A DNA stretch of 64,000 bases, from NCBI GenBank assembly GCA_027943335.1, contig BSBK01000765.1, positions 2,959,001 to 3,023,000 on the forward strand. The letters are read 5' to 3'. Positions within the stretch are counted from its first letter, which is position 1. Every line of letters begins with the position of its first letter. The notes under the pieces are model-generated. The model saw only the letters and a program-made list of their open reading frames with translations, ran no database searches and was not told where the DNA came from. The stretch is from Chamaecyparis obtusa. Taxonomy: Eukaryota > Streptophyta > Pinopsida > Cupressales > Cupressaceae. Shown here piece by piece: positions 1-12,249 of the stretch. A program made the position numbers and the translations under genes.

Positions 1-1549
1 TCACAAATCTCCCAAGCTCGTAGTATAAGTGGTCCAACATACTCCTCCCCCAAAAGTATACTGCATGACTCCTCTCCATGTACTAAAGGCATAGAGAACA
101 TTGTTCCCTTAAAATCAGGAGCAACAACAACAACAATTGCAAACTATAATATCTTCCTGACTAAAGCAACCTCATTGGAAGCATGTATCAATACATTTAG
201 TGGAATTTGATCTCTACATGGGTGAGAAAGGATTTTTCTTGAGAAATTTATCTAGTCTCTCTCAATATCTACCTCAGATATATCTATGAAAAATCTCACT
301 ATTTGTCCTCATATGGGTAGTCGCAAGATCTATTTTACATCCTATATTCATGTAATAGTCATTTCACCTATGGGTAGGTGAAATGTGGATGTGTCCTCAT
401 CCCACCTCTCCATCAATGCCATCAACATGGTGTGATGAAATTTAATGTGTGGAATGTGGTATATCTAGTAGTGTCCCACATCTCTCAGCAACTGTATATC
501 ATGTGGTCTAAGTCTTCCTTACTTCCCTTGGAGAGATTCCATATTCTTCATGGTGCTATGCTCCAACATCATAAGAAACTCATTCAATCACAAGTTAACA
601 AAGTGCTATCACTACATCATATGCATCAAGAAAATTTAGTCAAAAAATAGGAAAATAGAAACACCTGGGACTAGGTTGACTTTCCTAAGGACTAGCTCTC
701 ATTTATGGGACTAGGTCAAATTTTTGGGACTACGTCAAATTTCTAGGTCAAGCTTGAATTTCTAGGTTCTCTATTATAGACAACATCAAATCCTATCTAT
801 AAATCAATTTCTACATCTACTAAGGAAATAAAGAATTCTCAAAAGGAAGAAACAACATGGGTATTAAGAAGTACCTCATCTAGGGGTGCACCATCCTCTA
901 TAGCTCTCTTGAGAACCTCCATTCTTGCTGGAGGCAACACTTTCTTCCTTGGCATCTCCCTCTTCTCATTTCTTCTCCTTACTTCACAAGAGAAAACAAA
1001 GGTAATCTCACAAATAATCTTTTCAAAAGGTAATAACTAGCTTATCCTTACTTTTAGGTTAGTTACTTTTTGAGCATTTTTAACTAACTTTAATTAGTCT
1101 TCTCCTTCATTAATACCTCTTTGTGTTCATTTGATCAAAACTTGAACTAGGAATATCGGATTTCCACTCTTTTATAGGAATTGGAATCATGATTCGGATT
1201 CATTACTATCCAAGTGCCTTTTGAAGTGTTTCAAGTTCATCCTGAATGGTTTGGATAAGAATATATCAATAACTTGTGTTTGTAGTTTATCACAGTATAC
1301 ATAATTCCTTCTTTCAGCTTCCAAATAGAAAGCCAAAATAGGGGACAACATATAACTAACCATGAACTTCACCAACTTCTATAGTAAGCCCTAAGTGATT
1401 TATGCATTTTACTAATATTTGGTTCTACAGGTTGCAATTACTAATGGTTTCTTCCAGGATTTACATGCTGGGGGATTTGATATATCCTTTTCATTTACTG
1501 GTCTTCTTAGTACTTTAGCTTTCATATGCACGTAGTGTCATATACCGCT
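1..1549. other. Left-edge spacer, no supportable gene
   Basis: No ORF here looks like a real gene. The + strand frame at 378-650 is low-complexity and matches no family I recognise. Around 665-760 the motif GGACTAGGTCAA and variants recur. A short minus-strand ORF (955 down to 839, beginning MPRKKVLPPARMEVL, 38 codons) is the only stretch with a protein-like start. If the putative LTR at 1565 is real, this stretch would be the 3' internal end of an element lying mostly left of the window. Confidence 0.5.
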
Positions 1550-1564
1550 AAAGTGGGGGCTAAA

Positions 1565-3219
1565 TGTACCATCCTAAATTGTAAGCACTTGTGTGCCGTA
1601 CAATTTAACAAATATTTAGCACCTATCTTAGTGTATTTTCATTATATGTTTGCATTCTAGGACTTCATAATTGCACTTAATGCATACTGAATTCAAATGT
1701 GAGTCCTATTCTCCCTCTAACTTGATCAAAAATTGAGGTAGGGTCTAATTTCTATGCATCCTCCTCTATTTTCCTGCAATCACAAAATTCATTTTCTCTC
1801 CTAGGTCCTATTTCATCCTTTTTGGCCTTGAAGTTCAATCTTGTTATTATAATCAACTATACATTTAAACCCCACACTATCAGATTGGCATTTATCCATT
1901 TCTCAGGATTAACCAAAGTCCTTTAGGACTAGGCCAAGTTAGGTTGGCCTTGCCCTAGACTAGGTCGACCTCACTCAGCCTTGTCTAAGAGGATTGATCC
2001 CATATTTAGGACATGGGTCCATCCTGATATATTTGAAGGGTTTCTAGATTTGTGGTTAGCTGTTTAATTCTGACTCTGAAAATAACTATAAAAGAAACCT
2101 AATTGCTTCATTTTTTCATAATGAAATCAAGTGCAAGGTGGACATCCCAATTGATTACAACAAGCATTTGCAAGGTGGAAGCCCTAGTTTGATAACATCC
2201 ATTAAATCAGGGGTTGGCTATTAAAGATGTCATTCAATAATTCCAATCAAGTGTCTACAACTTCAATCAAGCATTCAAGACATCATTTTCTACATCATGG
2301 AATTTCAAGAGGATTGTGAGGATGGCTAGGTGTACTTTTTCCCTTGGGGGCTTGGTATGTTTTCATTATTATTTTTAGATCTATGCATTTTTTATTTGTA
2401 TTTTCTTGCTTACATTTACATGTACACAATCAAACAATGTTTTCATTTACATACTAGGGTTTCACTCTATCATGCATAGGGTTAGATTCCAAGAATTTAC
2501 TTTTGCACTCTAGCTCATTAGCATTCTAAACATACCCTAGATTAATGAGTACAACACACTTTAATTATTCTAATGACTATCCATGGAGGTGGGAATACCA
2601 AAATGGGATTTTGACTAAGTAAAACCCCTATATATCCACCCACACACACATTTTCCATATTTGCAGATCTCAAAAGTGTAGGTGTAGGTATAGATATGAG
2701 AACCTTGCAATCTAACTATTCCAAATCCCTTTCACTTTCCAATCCAAGAGACCCCTGAACTAGGTCAAGTTAGGTAACCCTTGCCCATGACTAGGCTGAC
2801 TTGATCTAGCCTTGTCCTTTGTAGAATTAGAATCCTTAGCTTTTGTCAGTTGCAGATTCTGGGTAGCTAGATTTGGAACTCAGTAAATTCTGGGACTGAA
2901 TAGTTAGAAAAATAAGGTTTAATGTGCAGTCTTCCTCTTTCATTTTTAGGTGCACACATTCCTATCTTTATTTCTTGGCATTTCATTTTATAGATCATAT
3001 TTAGCATTTAGATTTATTTATCATTTAGCATATCTTATTGGAATCAATCAAATCTAGTCCTATAAGGCATAGATCCTTATTTTGTACCCTAACTCACTAG
3101 GTTGTACTTACCAGATCCATCTTGTAGGCAAGGGATTTTTATTCTAATGTATAATAGCCCCATTGATTTGGAGAGTGATCTACATCCTAGAATTTCTCAC
3201 CATTTCCTATTATACAACA
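1565..3219 (+). repeat. Putative LTR (3' LTR of an element truncated by the window edge)
   Basis: A purine-rich stretch AAAGTGGGGGCTAAA (1550-1564) resembles a polypurine tract and is followed at once by TGTACCATCC, a usual LTR start. A TATA box (TATAAAAG, 2087-2094) lies about 520 bp inside. The interval could end at ...ATACAACA (3219), giving TG...CA. The partner LTR and target duplication would lie outside the window, so the boundaries are inferred. Two diverged direct copies of an 80-bp CTAGG-rich segment (about 1917-1996 and 2750-2828) lie within it. It could instead be an unrelated spacer. Confidence 0.33.
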
Positions 3220-3660
3220 GGTATCTTTCTATTTGGACATTCATACAGTAAGTCAGAAGATTTTGGTATATCACTTCTATTCAATTTCTGACAAATATTT
3301 TCAAGAGCTATCTTTTAGTTTGTGCTGAATTTTGTGGAGATTAAGACTTGGTCTTGGTTGTGGAATTCCCATTGGCTCCTAAGTATATCTCTGATGTTAT
3401 ATTTTCATACGTGTGCTATGTAACATGCTTATCTTATGCATAACCTATTTATAGGTCTGTGGTAATGTGGTACAAAATTCTCATATGTACGGCCTATCTT
3501 TTGCATCCGGTGTTAGCATGATAAAATTTATTGAATATCTCAAGTTTACTTTTTGTATGCATGCAAACCTATTTTTCAAGGCTGAATTGTGTGTGTGGTC
3601 CTACAAATATATATTTATATTTGGATACAAGGTGGAAATGAGGGTGTGAAAAAGGTTATG
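3220..3660. other. Short spacer between putative LTR and gypsy element
   Basis: AT-rich sequence with no recognisable gene. The final five bases (TTATG, 3656-3660) are the left copy of the target-site duplication of the gypsy element that follows. Confidence 0.6.
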
Positions 3661-5300
3661 TGGTGCAGGAGCACCCATGGATTGCTTAGGACAATCCATC
3701 AAGTCTTTGTTTTGAGTATGTGACTGAGGTAAAAAAATTTGTGATTAGCTTAAGGTCATGTTGACTATAGAGTAAGTACAATAGGTTTCTAGTGAGCTAA
3801 GTCTTAGGACCTCTTGGAAGAGGCAATCAGGGGCTAGAAGGTTGTAAAGCCTCCTGATTAGCACTAGAGAGGTGATGATGTGAGCATGATGTTAGTAGGG
3901 TTTAGGATAGGTTAGAACCATGATTTGACCATGGTTAAGCTCTTAGGTGAGGTTAGATACGAAAGAGAAGTCATTTTCTCAAAGTTGTAAAAAAGTTTCT
4001 AAAAAGATGTAAAAGTTGCATTTGCAACTTTTACAACTTTCAAAAGTTGCTCGGCCAAACTTCCAAAAGGTCCTCAACCAATGATAGAGTGATCTAAGGG
4101 AAACCTCAAGACCTACTGACCTATTTAAGTTCAAGGTTGACCTAATTTTAAGGTTAGACTCCCATTGTACAGATAAGGGTTACTAGAATCAAGATTGCAT
4201 ATAGTTTTGTGTGTATTTTGTAGAGAGATTAATATCAGTGATTACCTAATGGCTTGATTTTTTCACTGTAACTCATGCATGGATTAGATTATGAGTTTAT
4301 ATTGTTGTGTGAGCTAGTAGTTTGGAATTGTAGAATTTTTTGTTTGTCTTTTTTAAATCTTTTGTGTTTTTCACTGTCATTAGTTTTATCCAGGCAGTTT
4401 GTAAATATGAATGTATAACTCACTACCCCACCATCCATTTTGTATGGCCTCTTGGGGATAGTGATTAGACACCATGTACATATTGTGTGTAGGATCTTGG
4501 GCCCTCAACTATAGATGAAATATTTGTAAGGTCTTGCCCTAGGTGAGCCAAGGGTGTACCCAACGAGGAAAGACCAAGTTGCAGAGAGGATAACTTGCAG
4601 AGGTGAATAGATAGAACCCTCATTCATGTTGGAGATTGGAGATAGGAGATATACCAAGCATAGGTTAGGAGGAGAAGGTGGTTCCAATCCAGTAGAAGGT
4701 ATATTGTAATCCAACTTGTGTAGGAGCTAGGAAAGACCACAAAACCCTCAATTTCATTCATTTTGAGTCAAGGTGTTGTACGGAAGGAGGTGACCCCAAG
4801 ACCCCAAACATCCTTGAGGGGTTGGAAAATGTTCCAAGAATCCCAAGAAAAGTTATAGTATTTCTTTGGAATAATTTTGAGAAAATCCATAATTTCTCAT
4901 ATTAGGAGACCTAATAGGGCTACTAGCAATTAGGCCTATTTTGAGAAGGATTGAGGAGATCGACTTTCTAGATAGACTAGGTGGAACTCTAAACACCCCT
5001 AGTTGGTTAATTTGGTGAAGGATAACACATCTCCACACCTCTGCAAGGTCACATGGAGAATTTGGAGATTGCAAGCCTTTAATTTTGTGTAAGGGCTATA
5101 GATGTTGGAGCTAGAGTGCACCAAGTTAAAGACTTGGTAGGGAGTAAACTTTGTTGATAGTTGGGTTGGCTAGAGGAACCAGGGGATCTACTTGTGTTAG
5201 TGATCCTATAGATGGAAAGGGTTGAAGAGAAGACACCCTATGAGTCTTTGAGAAGACTAGGAGCATGAATCAATGATTGATTCATCCAACCTCCCTATCA
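3661..5300 (+). repeat. 5' LTR of the gypsy element
   Basis: 1640 bp, starting TGGTGCAGGAGC and ending CCTCCCTATCA. It is about 40 bp longer than the 3' copy, mostly because it keeps a 31-bp segment that includes half of a 12-bp-arm palindrome (4009-4020 and 4023-4034). Transcription should start here, but I cannot fix the TATA box; CCTATTTAAG near 4120 is present in both LTRs. A 73-codon minus-strand ORF (5074-4853) is conserved in both LTRs but is a by-product of LTR identity. Confidence 0.95.
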
Positions 5301-5303
5301 GAT

Positions 5304-5317
5304 TGGTATCAAAGCCC
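5304..5317 (+). promoter_or_regulatory. Primer binding site (initiator Met-tRNA type)
   Basis: TGGTATCAAAGCCC lies 3 bp after the 5' LTR. It matches the common plant primer site TGGTATCAGAGC for initiator methionine tRNA, with one A for G change. Minus-strand DNA synthesis would start here. Confidence 0.85.
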
Positions 5318-5343
5318 AAAAAAGATTTGGGATACCTTGGTGA

Positions 5344-6597
5344 ATGTCAGAGTGGGAATCTAGTGCTTCTACAAGCATGGTAACCAATGTGGAATTGGCC
5401 AAGAAGGTCGAATACCAGGAGGAAGACAATAGGCTACTGAGGGAATGGATTGCCCAATTGGAGAAAGTATTGGGTGAAGTGAAAATGAAGACTAAAGAAG
5501 TCAGTGACAAGTTAGATGAGAGAGAAGCTAAAGGGAAAGATATTTTTGAGGAGGAAAAGACTCTGGAACCTGACCCTATTTTACAAAAAGATCCTTTCTT
5601 GAAGGCATTGAAATCTATGAATGGGAAAGCACTTGAAGGAATACCACTATTCAGTGGAAAGATGGAGGCAGATTTGGTTATGGATTGGATAGAGGGCATG
5701 GAGAACCATTTTGAATGTGATGGTATCACTAAGGCACATAAATTCAGAGTGGAAAAATCAAGACTTAGGGGTTCAACAATGACATGGTGGAAGTTCATTT
5801 AGGCAGAAAGGGAGAAGGAAGGTAAGAAACCTATTTCCACTTGGAAGGGAATGGTTTCCAAAGTCAAGGAGGAATACATGCCAGATGACTATGAAATTAA
5901 ACTACACAAGAAGAGGCAAAGCTTAAGACAAAAGGATCTTGATGTGTACTCCTATACTAAGGAATTTCAAAATCTATGCATGAGATCAAATGTAACAGAG
6001 GATGAGAGCCTCAATATAGCTAGATACCTTAATGGTTTGAAATGGAGCATACAAGAGGAAATGTCCCTTCTCAGTACCAAGTCAGTTCATCAATGTTATC
6101 AACTGGTTATTAAAATTGAAGATAAGAATAAAAGGAAGCATGATCAAACCTCCAAGAGTAGAGGTAGAGGAAGAGACCAAAGAGGTCACAGAGGTAGTTA
6201 CCAAGGTAGGGGGACTGAATCAAGAAGTCGGGGAGAGTCCAAAATTATTGAGCATGGAAGTGAGACAACTCCTAGAGGAGGATATGGAAGAGGTAGAGGA
6301 ACTCAAGGGGGTTATAATAGAGGAAGAAGTACTGGTAGAAGTAACTCCTACTTTTCTAGCATGAAATGTTATAACTGTGGACAAATGGGTCACCTGGCTT
6401 ATAGATTCCCTAAGAAAGCCTCTTCTTCAAGCCATGAGAGGAGAGTAGCATATATCCAAGAGGACACACAAAGTGTCAAATCACCAGAGATTAGTCACAT
6501 TGAGTCAGAGATGGGGGAGAACTTGATGTATAGGAGGATTATGATCAGGCAGCCAACGAGCCAAGGAGGAACCAAAACAAAGAAGAGATTTTTTTAG
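5344..6597 (+). pseudogene. gag polyprotein of the gypsy element (one nonsense codon)
   Basis: The frame runs from about 5344 to 6597 and would encode the structural capsid/nucleocapsid protein that packages element RNA. An N-terminal coiled-coil-like charged segment is followed by the retrotransposon gag core (from PLFSGKMEADLVMDWIEGME to MSLLSTKSVHQ), an Arg/Gly-rich stretch (GRGRDQRGHRGSYQGRG), and a zinc knuckle CYNCGQMGHLAYRF. The final Cys of the CX2CX4HX4C knuckle is Phe, which should abolish zinc binding. A TAG at 5800-5802 (context FI*AEREK) breaks the frame where Gln is likely. The same frame continues on both sides, so only one base change separates the halves. pol follows in another frame. 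Confidence 0.9.
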
Positions 6598-6604
6598 GAT
6601 TAGA

Positions 6605-9600
6605 TGTAAAATACTTGGTAAAGTGTGCAAATTTATAGTGGATTCAGGTTCCATAGATAACATAATCTCAGAGGAAGCAATAAAGAAGTTCAAGTTGGAG
6701 AAGATACCCCACACAAATCCATACAAGGTGACATGGTTGAATAAGGGACAAAGTGTCCTTGTGAATGAGAAGACATGGGTTGAGTTCTCTATTGGAGGAT
6801 ACAAGGATAAGTTGATTTGTGATGTTTTTCCCATGGATGCATGACATCTCTTATTGGGCGGGCCATGGTAGTATGACAGAGGGGCTATCTATGATGGGAA
6901 GGAGAATACTATCTCATTCAAGAAGGATGGTAGGACATTCAAAATATAGTCACTACTAGATGAAGAGGAAACATAGTCAAAGACCCCTAGTGTCTTGCTA
7001 AGTGGTTGAAAGGAGTTTCTCAACACCCTTCAGCAAGAAGGAAGTGAAGGGTATGCTATAGTGGTGCAATCCAAGGAGGGGCAAAAGTCTACACAAACAC
7101 CTATGCCAGAGGAAGTACAAAGTTTTCTTGGAAGGTTCAAGGACATAATTAGTGATGGAACACCAGAAATATTACCTCCTAAAAGGACCATAATTAGGCA
7201 TCAAATTAATTTCATTCTAGGGGCTTCACTACCAAACAAGGCAGCCTACAAGCTTACTCAAGAAAAAAACCAAGAAGTAGCAAGACAGGTGCAAGAATTG
7301 CTAGACCAAGGGCTCATCAAGAAAAGCATTAGTCCTTGTGTAGTGTCAGTGGTATTGGCATCCAAGAAAGGTGGTAAGTGGAGAATTTGAACTGATTCTA
7401 GGGCTATAAATAGGATTACAATCAGATATAGATTTCCTATCCCTAGGATTGGAGATTTAATGGATTGTCTAAGTGGGTCTAAGTATTTTACCAAGTTGGA
7501 CCTCAAAAGTGGGTACCATCAAATTAGAATAAAGGATGGGGATGAATGGAAGACATCTTTCAAAACTAATGAAGGGCTATATGAATGGAGGGTTATTCCA
7601 TTTGGGCTTACAAATGCCCCTAGCACATTCATGAGGTTAATGAATGAAGTGCTCAAGGATTACATTGGGATATTTGTGGTTGTATATCTAGATGATATAC
7701 TCATTTTCAGGAAAACAAAAGAGGACCATTTGCAACACTTAGAAATTGTACTCAAGAGGTTACAAGAGAAGTTATCTATCAATCTAGAAAATTGTGAGTT
7801 CCTCAAGAAAGAACTTGTGCATTTGGGGTTTTTAGTGTCCCAAGGTTCATTGAAGATGGATCCAAGTAAGGTGGAGGTTATTTTGAATTGGCCAAGACCA
7901 ACAACAGCAACTGAGGTAAGGATATTTCATGGGTTAGCCCAATTCTATAGGAAGTTTATAAGGAACTTCAGTGGTATTTGTGCACCAGTGTTAGATACCA
8001 TTAAAGGAGGGATAAAGACCAAGTTCAAATGGACTCTTGAAGAAGGGAATTCATTCAAAAAGCTCAAGAAACAAGTGGCTACCCAACCTATCCTTTTGTT
8101 ACCTATTTTTGACAAGCTATTCACATTGGAGTGTGATGCAAGTGGAGTGGCAATAGGAGGAGTATTAAGCCAAGAAGATAGGCCTATAGATTTCTTTAGT
8201 GAAAAACTCAATGAAGCCAAGAAGAAGCTCTGCTTATGACTTAGAGTTATATGCTCTAGTGCAGTCCCTTAGAAAGTGGAAACATTATCTCCTACCCAAG
8301 GATTTTGTGGTGTTTACAGACAATCATGCACATAGCTACATCAACACACAAGAGAAGTTTAGTAATAGGAATCTAAAGTGGATGGAATATCTACAAGCCT
8401 TTACCTTTACCATCAAGCACAAAAAGGGACAACTAAACAAGTTAGCAGATGCACTAAGTAGAAGGATGTTGATAGTCTAGGAAGTGAAACTTCAAAGTAT
8501 TGGCATACAGATTTTCAAGGACCTCTATAGAGATGATGAATATTTTTCTGAAGCTTATAAGGTATGTGCTAACTTCCAAAACCATTTTCACAGTCAGTTT
8601 TCAGATTATACTTTAAAAAGTGGGCTCTTGTTTAAGGGAAATCAGTTATGTGTTCCCAAGGGTTCAATGAGAGAGAATCCCATCCAAGAGAAACACAATG
8701 GTAGTCTTAGTGGCCATTTTTGAATTAACAAGACTATGGAGTTAGTACAAAGGTTCTATCATTGGCCCAAGTTGCCAAGAGATGTCAGAAAATATGTGGC
8801 ACAATGTGTAGTTTGTATGAAAGACAAGGGGGGAGCTAGCAATGCATGTTTGTACTAGCCTTTTCCCATTCCCAATAGACCATGGGAATGTATAAGCATG
8901 GATTTTATTGTAGGTCTTCCTAAGACCAAGACAGGGCTTGATAGTTTTTATATGGTGGTGGATAGATTCAGTAAAATGAGACATTTTATTCCTTGTAAGA
9001 CCACACATGATGCAAGTTACATAGCTCATCTCTTCTTCATGGAGATTGTAAAGATACATGGGTTACCCCTAAGTATTTTATCTGACAGTGGTGTCAAGTT
9101 TATGAGTCATTTTTGGAAGACTCTATGGAGAAGACTAGGAACAAAATTGTCTTTTGGTTCAGCTTACCATCCTCAAACAGATGGTCAAACTGAAGTGATA
9201 AATAGGATGTTAGGTAACCTACTTAGGTGCCTAACCAAGGAACTTGGACAAACATGGGATATGGTCCTTCAACAAGCTGAGTATGCATATAATGATAGTG
9301 TAAATAGGACCACTGGAAGAAGCCCATTTGAGATAGTATATGGGCTACATCTGAGAGGAGTGTGTGAGCTTAGGGATCTAGGAGCTATGGAGTATAGGAG
9401 TGCCCATGCAGAGGATTTCTCTTAGACCATGAAGGAGATAGAAGAGAAAGTGAAGAAGACTCTCACAAAGGCAACTCACAAATCAAATGCCAAAGTGGAT
9501 TTGTCAAGGAAAGATGTATAGTTTGAAGTAGGAGACTATGTTATGGTACATCTTAACGAATCAAGATTGCATAAGGGAATGCCAACTAAGTTGTAGATGA

Positions 9601-9977
9601 AAAGAGTGGGATCCTACAAGGTGTTAGAAAAATATGGATATAGTGCATATAAGGTGGATCTACCGGAAGATTTAAGCTTTTCACTAGTGCTTAATGTATC
9701 AAATTTGATCAAATTTAAGGGACCATTGTCAGAGATTAACCAGAATAGTAAGGAAATACTAACTAATGTCAATACTGCAATCTTACCTCCCACAATCAAT
9801 CCACAAGCTGAAAGGATCTTAGAATCTAGGGTAAAGAAGTCAACTAGACATCAAGTCTATATGGAGCATCTGGTCTAATGGAAGAATCAACCATAATTAG
9901 AGTCTACATGAGTAGATGAAAGTAATTTCAAGAAGCTAGGCATTTATTTGTCTCTGATTTCTCCTCATGTTCCATGA
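6605..9977 (+). pseudogene. pol of the gypsy element: protease, RT, RNase H, integrase, chromodomain-like tail
   Basis: Protease appears at 6623-6940 (active-site DSGS, then HLLLGGPW). Reverse transcriptase (7061-8000) has [21 protein letters not shown] and the catalytic YLDDIL. RNase H changes frame near 8225 ([27 protein letters not shown]). Integrase (8650-9425) keeps H/H/CX2C (QCVVC), the first Asp in MDFIVGLPKT, Asp in SDSGVKF and Glu in GQTEVINR. The last segment (HLV*WKNQP*LEST*VDESNF, 9867-9930) reads as a decayed chromodomain. Stops include TAG at 6869, 8478, 8856, 9423, 9519 and 9594, TGA at 6842, 7388 and 8721, and stops in the tail. Several fall where Gln or Trp is expected. The enzyme set is unmistakable, but the copy is not functional. 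Confidence 0.93.
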
Positions 9978-9986
9978 CAGTTGTGT

Positions 9987-9998
9987 AGAGGGGGAGAA
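9987..9998 (+). promoter_or_regulatory. Polypurine tract of the gypsy element
   Basis: AGAGGGGGAGAA directly precedes the TG of the 3' LTR. It is the RNase H-resistant primer for plus-strand DNA synthesis. Confidence 0.85.
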
Positions 9999-11599
9999 TG
10001 ATGCATGAGCACCCATGGATTGCTTAGGACAGTCCATCAATTTTTTTTTTTGAGTGTGTGATTGAGGTCAATTTTTTTTTTATTAGCTTAAGGTCATGTT
10101 GACCATAGAGTAAGTACAATAGGGTTCTAGTGAGTTAAGTCTTAGGACCTCTTGGAAGAGGCAATCAGGGGATAGAAGGTTGTAAAGCCTCTTGATTAGC
10201 ACTAGAGGGGTGATGACATCAACATGATGTCAGTAGGGTTTAGGATAGGTTATAACCATGATTTGACCATGGTTAAGGTCTTAGGTGAGGTTAGATATGA
10301 GAGAGAAGTCATTTTCTCAAAGTTGTAAAAAAGTTTCTAAAAAACTGTAAAAGTTGCTCGGCCAAACTTGCCAAAAGGTCCTCAACCGATGATAGAGTGA
10401 CCTAAGGGAAACCTAAAGACTGACCAACCTATTTAAGACCAAGGTTGACCTAATTTGAAGGTTAGACTCACACTGTACAAACAAGGGTTACTAGAATCAA
10501 GATTGCATATAGTTTTGTGTGTATTTTGTAGAGAGATTAATAACAGTGATTACCTAATGGCTTGATTTCTACACTATAACTCATGCATGGATTAGATTAG
10601 GAGTTTATACTTTTGTGTGAGCTAGTAGTTTGGCATTGTAGAATTTTTTGTTTGTATTTTGTAAATAGTTTGTGTTTTTCACTGTCACTGGTTTTATCTA
10701 AGCAGTTTGTAAATATGAATCTCTAACTCACCACCCCACCATCCTTTTTGTATGGCCTCTTTGGGATAGTGAGTAGACACCATGTACATATTGTGTGTAG
10801 GATCTTGAGCCATCAACTACAAAGGAAATATTTTTTATGTCTTTCCGTAGGTGAGCCAGGGGTGTGCCCTGCTAGGAAAGACCAAGTTGCAGAGAGGATA
10901 ACTTGCAGAGGTGAATAGATAGAACCCTCATTCCTATTGGAGATTGGAGATAGGAGACCTACCAAGCATAGGTCAAGAGTAGAAGGTCATTCCAATCCGG
11001 TAGAAGGTCTATTGTAATATAACTTGTGTAGGAGCTAGGAAAGACCACAAAACCCTCAATTTCACTCATTTTGATTTAGGATGTTGTACGGAAGGAGATG
11101 ACCCCAAAAATCCTTGAGGGGTTGGAAAATGTTCCAAGAATCCCAAGAAAAATTATAGGATTTCTTTGGAAGAACTTTGAGAAACTCCCCGATTTCTCAA
11201 ATTAGGAGACCTAATAGGACTACTAGCAATTAGGCCTATTTTGAGAAGGATTGAGGAGATTGACTTGCTAGATAGATTAGGTGGAACTCTAAACACCCCT
11301 AGTTGGTTAATTTGGTGAAGGATAACACATCTCCACACCTCTGCAAGGTCACATGGAGAATTTGGAGATTGCAAGCCTCTAAGCTTGTGTAAGGGCTATA
11401 GATGGTGGAGCTAGAGTGCACCAAGTTGAAGACTTGGTAGGGAGTAAATTTTTTTGATAGTTAGGTTGGCTAGAGGAACCAGGGGATCTACTTGTGTTAG
11501 TGACCCTATAGGTGAAAGGGTTGAAGAGAAGACACCCTATGAGTCTTTGAAAAGACTAGGAGCATGAATTAGTGATTGATTCATCCAACCTCCCTATCA
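9999..11599 (+). repeat. 3' LTR of the gypsy element
   Basis: 1601 bp, starting TGATGCATGAGC and ending CCTCCCTATCA, followed by TTATG. It is collinear with the 5' LTR but differs by many substitutions and small indels, including loss of the hairpin segment between two AAAAGTTGC direct repeats. Confidence 0.95.
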
Positions 11600-11604
11600 T
11601 TATG

Positions 11605-12139
11605 TGATGTGAATATAGATATTTAAATTGTGGTGAAGTGTGTGAGCAAAGTAAGAGGTGTGAAGGATAATAGTGAAAGAAGAGGAAGGAAGAAGTATTC
11701 AATATTGTTTTGATTGCTAAAGGTTGGAAAAAGATTCCTAAGATCATATTTTCTACAAATAATTTTTATTGTGCTATTAACCAAAACTGAATTCATGCAT
11801 ATGTAGATACAACATTATAAATTCAATTTTGTTTGTAAGACTACTTTGTGATCAGTCATTTTTGTATCAGGGTAGCTAGCCCAATTGGTAGTGATTCTTA
11901 CTTGTAGTGAGAAAACTAACAATGATCCCTTTGTAAAAATCACCTTAACTATTGTTTATTTTCATGATAATTAGTTTCTTTGTGGTTTTTCCCATCTTGG
12001 GTTTCCACGTTATTTTCTGTGTTCATGGTGTATGAGCTAGGGCTTTATGTTATTATTTATTTTAATTATCTGAATGATTTAGATGGATTTCTCCAAATTA
12101 ATAAAGTTTGTGAAAGAGTGTTTTGGGATAACTAATTCA
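11605..12139 (+). repeat. Copia-like LTR remnant
   Basis: The stretch at 11981-12008 reads GTGGTTTTTCCC, spacer, GGGTTTCCACGT. That pair is characteristic of the R/U5 part of many plant Ty1/copia LTRs. The end, AACTAATTCACCCCC, also resembles the usual copia LTR terminus or leader. No internal copia coding region follows, so this would be a truncated or solo LTR. Its left end is disrupted by the gypsy insertion. The call rests on motif recognition only. Confidence 0.45.
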
Positions 12140-12172
12140 CCCCCCCCCCCCCCCCCCCCCCCCCGCCCCCCC
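12140..12172. repeat. Homopolymeric C tract (G tract on the minus strand)
   Basis: Twenty-five consecutive C, one G, then seven C. It sits exactly where the copia-like remnant ends. The length is likely polymorphic and prone to sequencing error; on the minus strand it is G-quadruplex-capable. Confidence 0.9.
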
Positions 12173-12249
12173 AGTTATTTGACCTTTTCAATGGGGGCAA
12201 GATCACCAATTCTAACTTAGGGAGTCATTTAGAGGAACTAGCCCCTGCC

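Larger units (their letters stand above)
3661..11599 (+). mobile_element. Complete but dead Ty3/gypsy LTR retrotransposon (chromovirus type)
   Basis: The element is 7939 bp. Two long direct repeats (3661-5300 and 9999-11599) both begin TG and end CCTCCCTATCA, and are flanked by a perfect 5-bp target duplication TTATG (3656-3660 and 11600-11604). Inside are a primer site for initiator Met-tRNA, gag, protease, RT, RNase H, integrase, a chromodomain-like tail and a polypurine tract, in the order that defines Ty3/gypsy. The integrase and the C-terminal tail point to the chromovirus branch, CRM/Reina-like rather than Tat. Both gag and pol carry many stops and at least two frame changes, so it is non-autonomous today. 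LTR differences, visible throughout, indicate an old insertion. Confidence 0.95.

Noticed and set aside
4853..5074. 73-codon minus-strand ORF present in both gypsy LTRs (also 11153-11374)
   Set aside because: Conserved only because the LTRs are copies of each other; no family resemblance and no start or promoter context.
5298..5798. 166-codon minus-strand ORF opposite gag
   Set aside because: It is the antisense shadow of gag; composition follows the gag codons.
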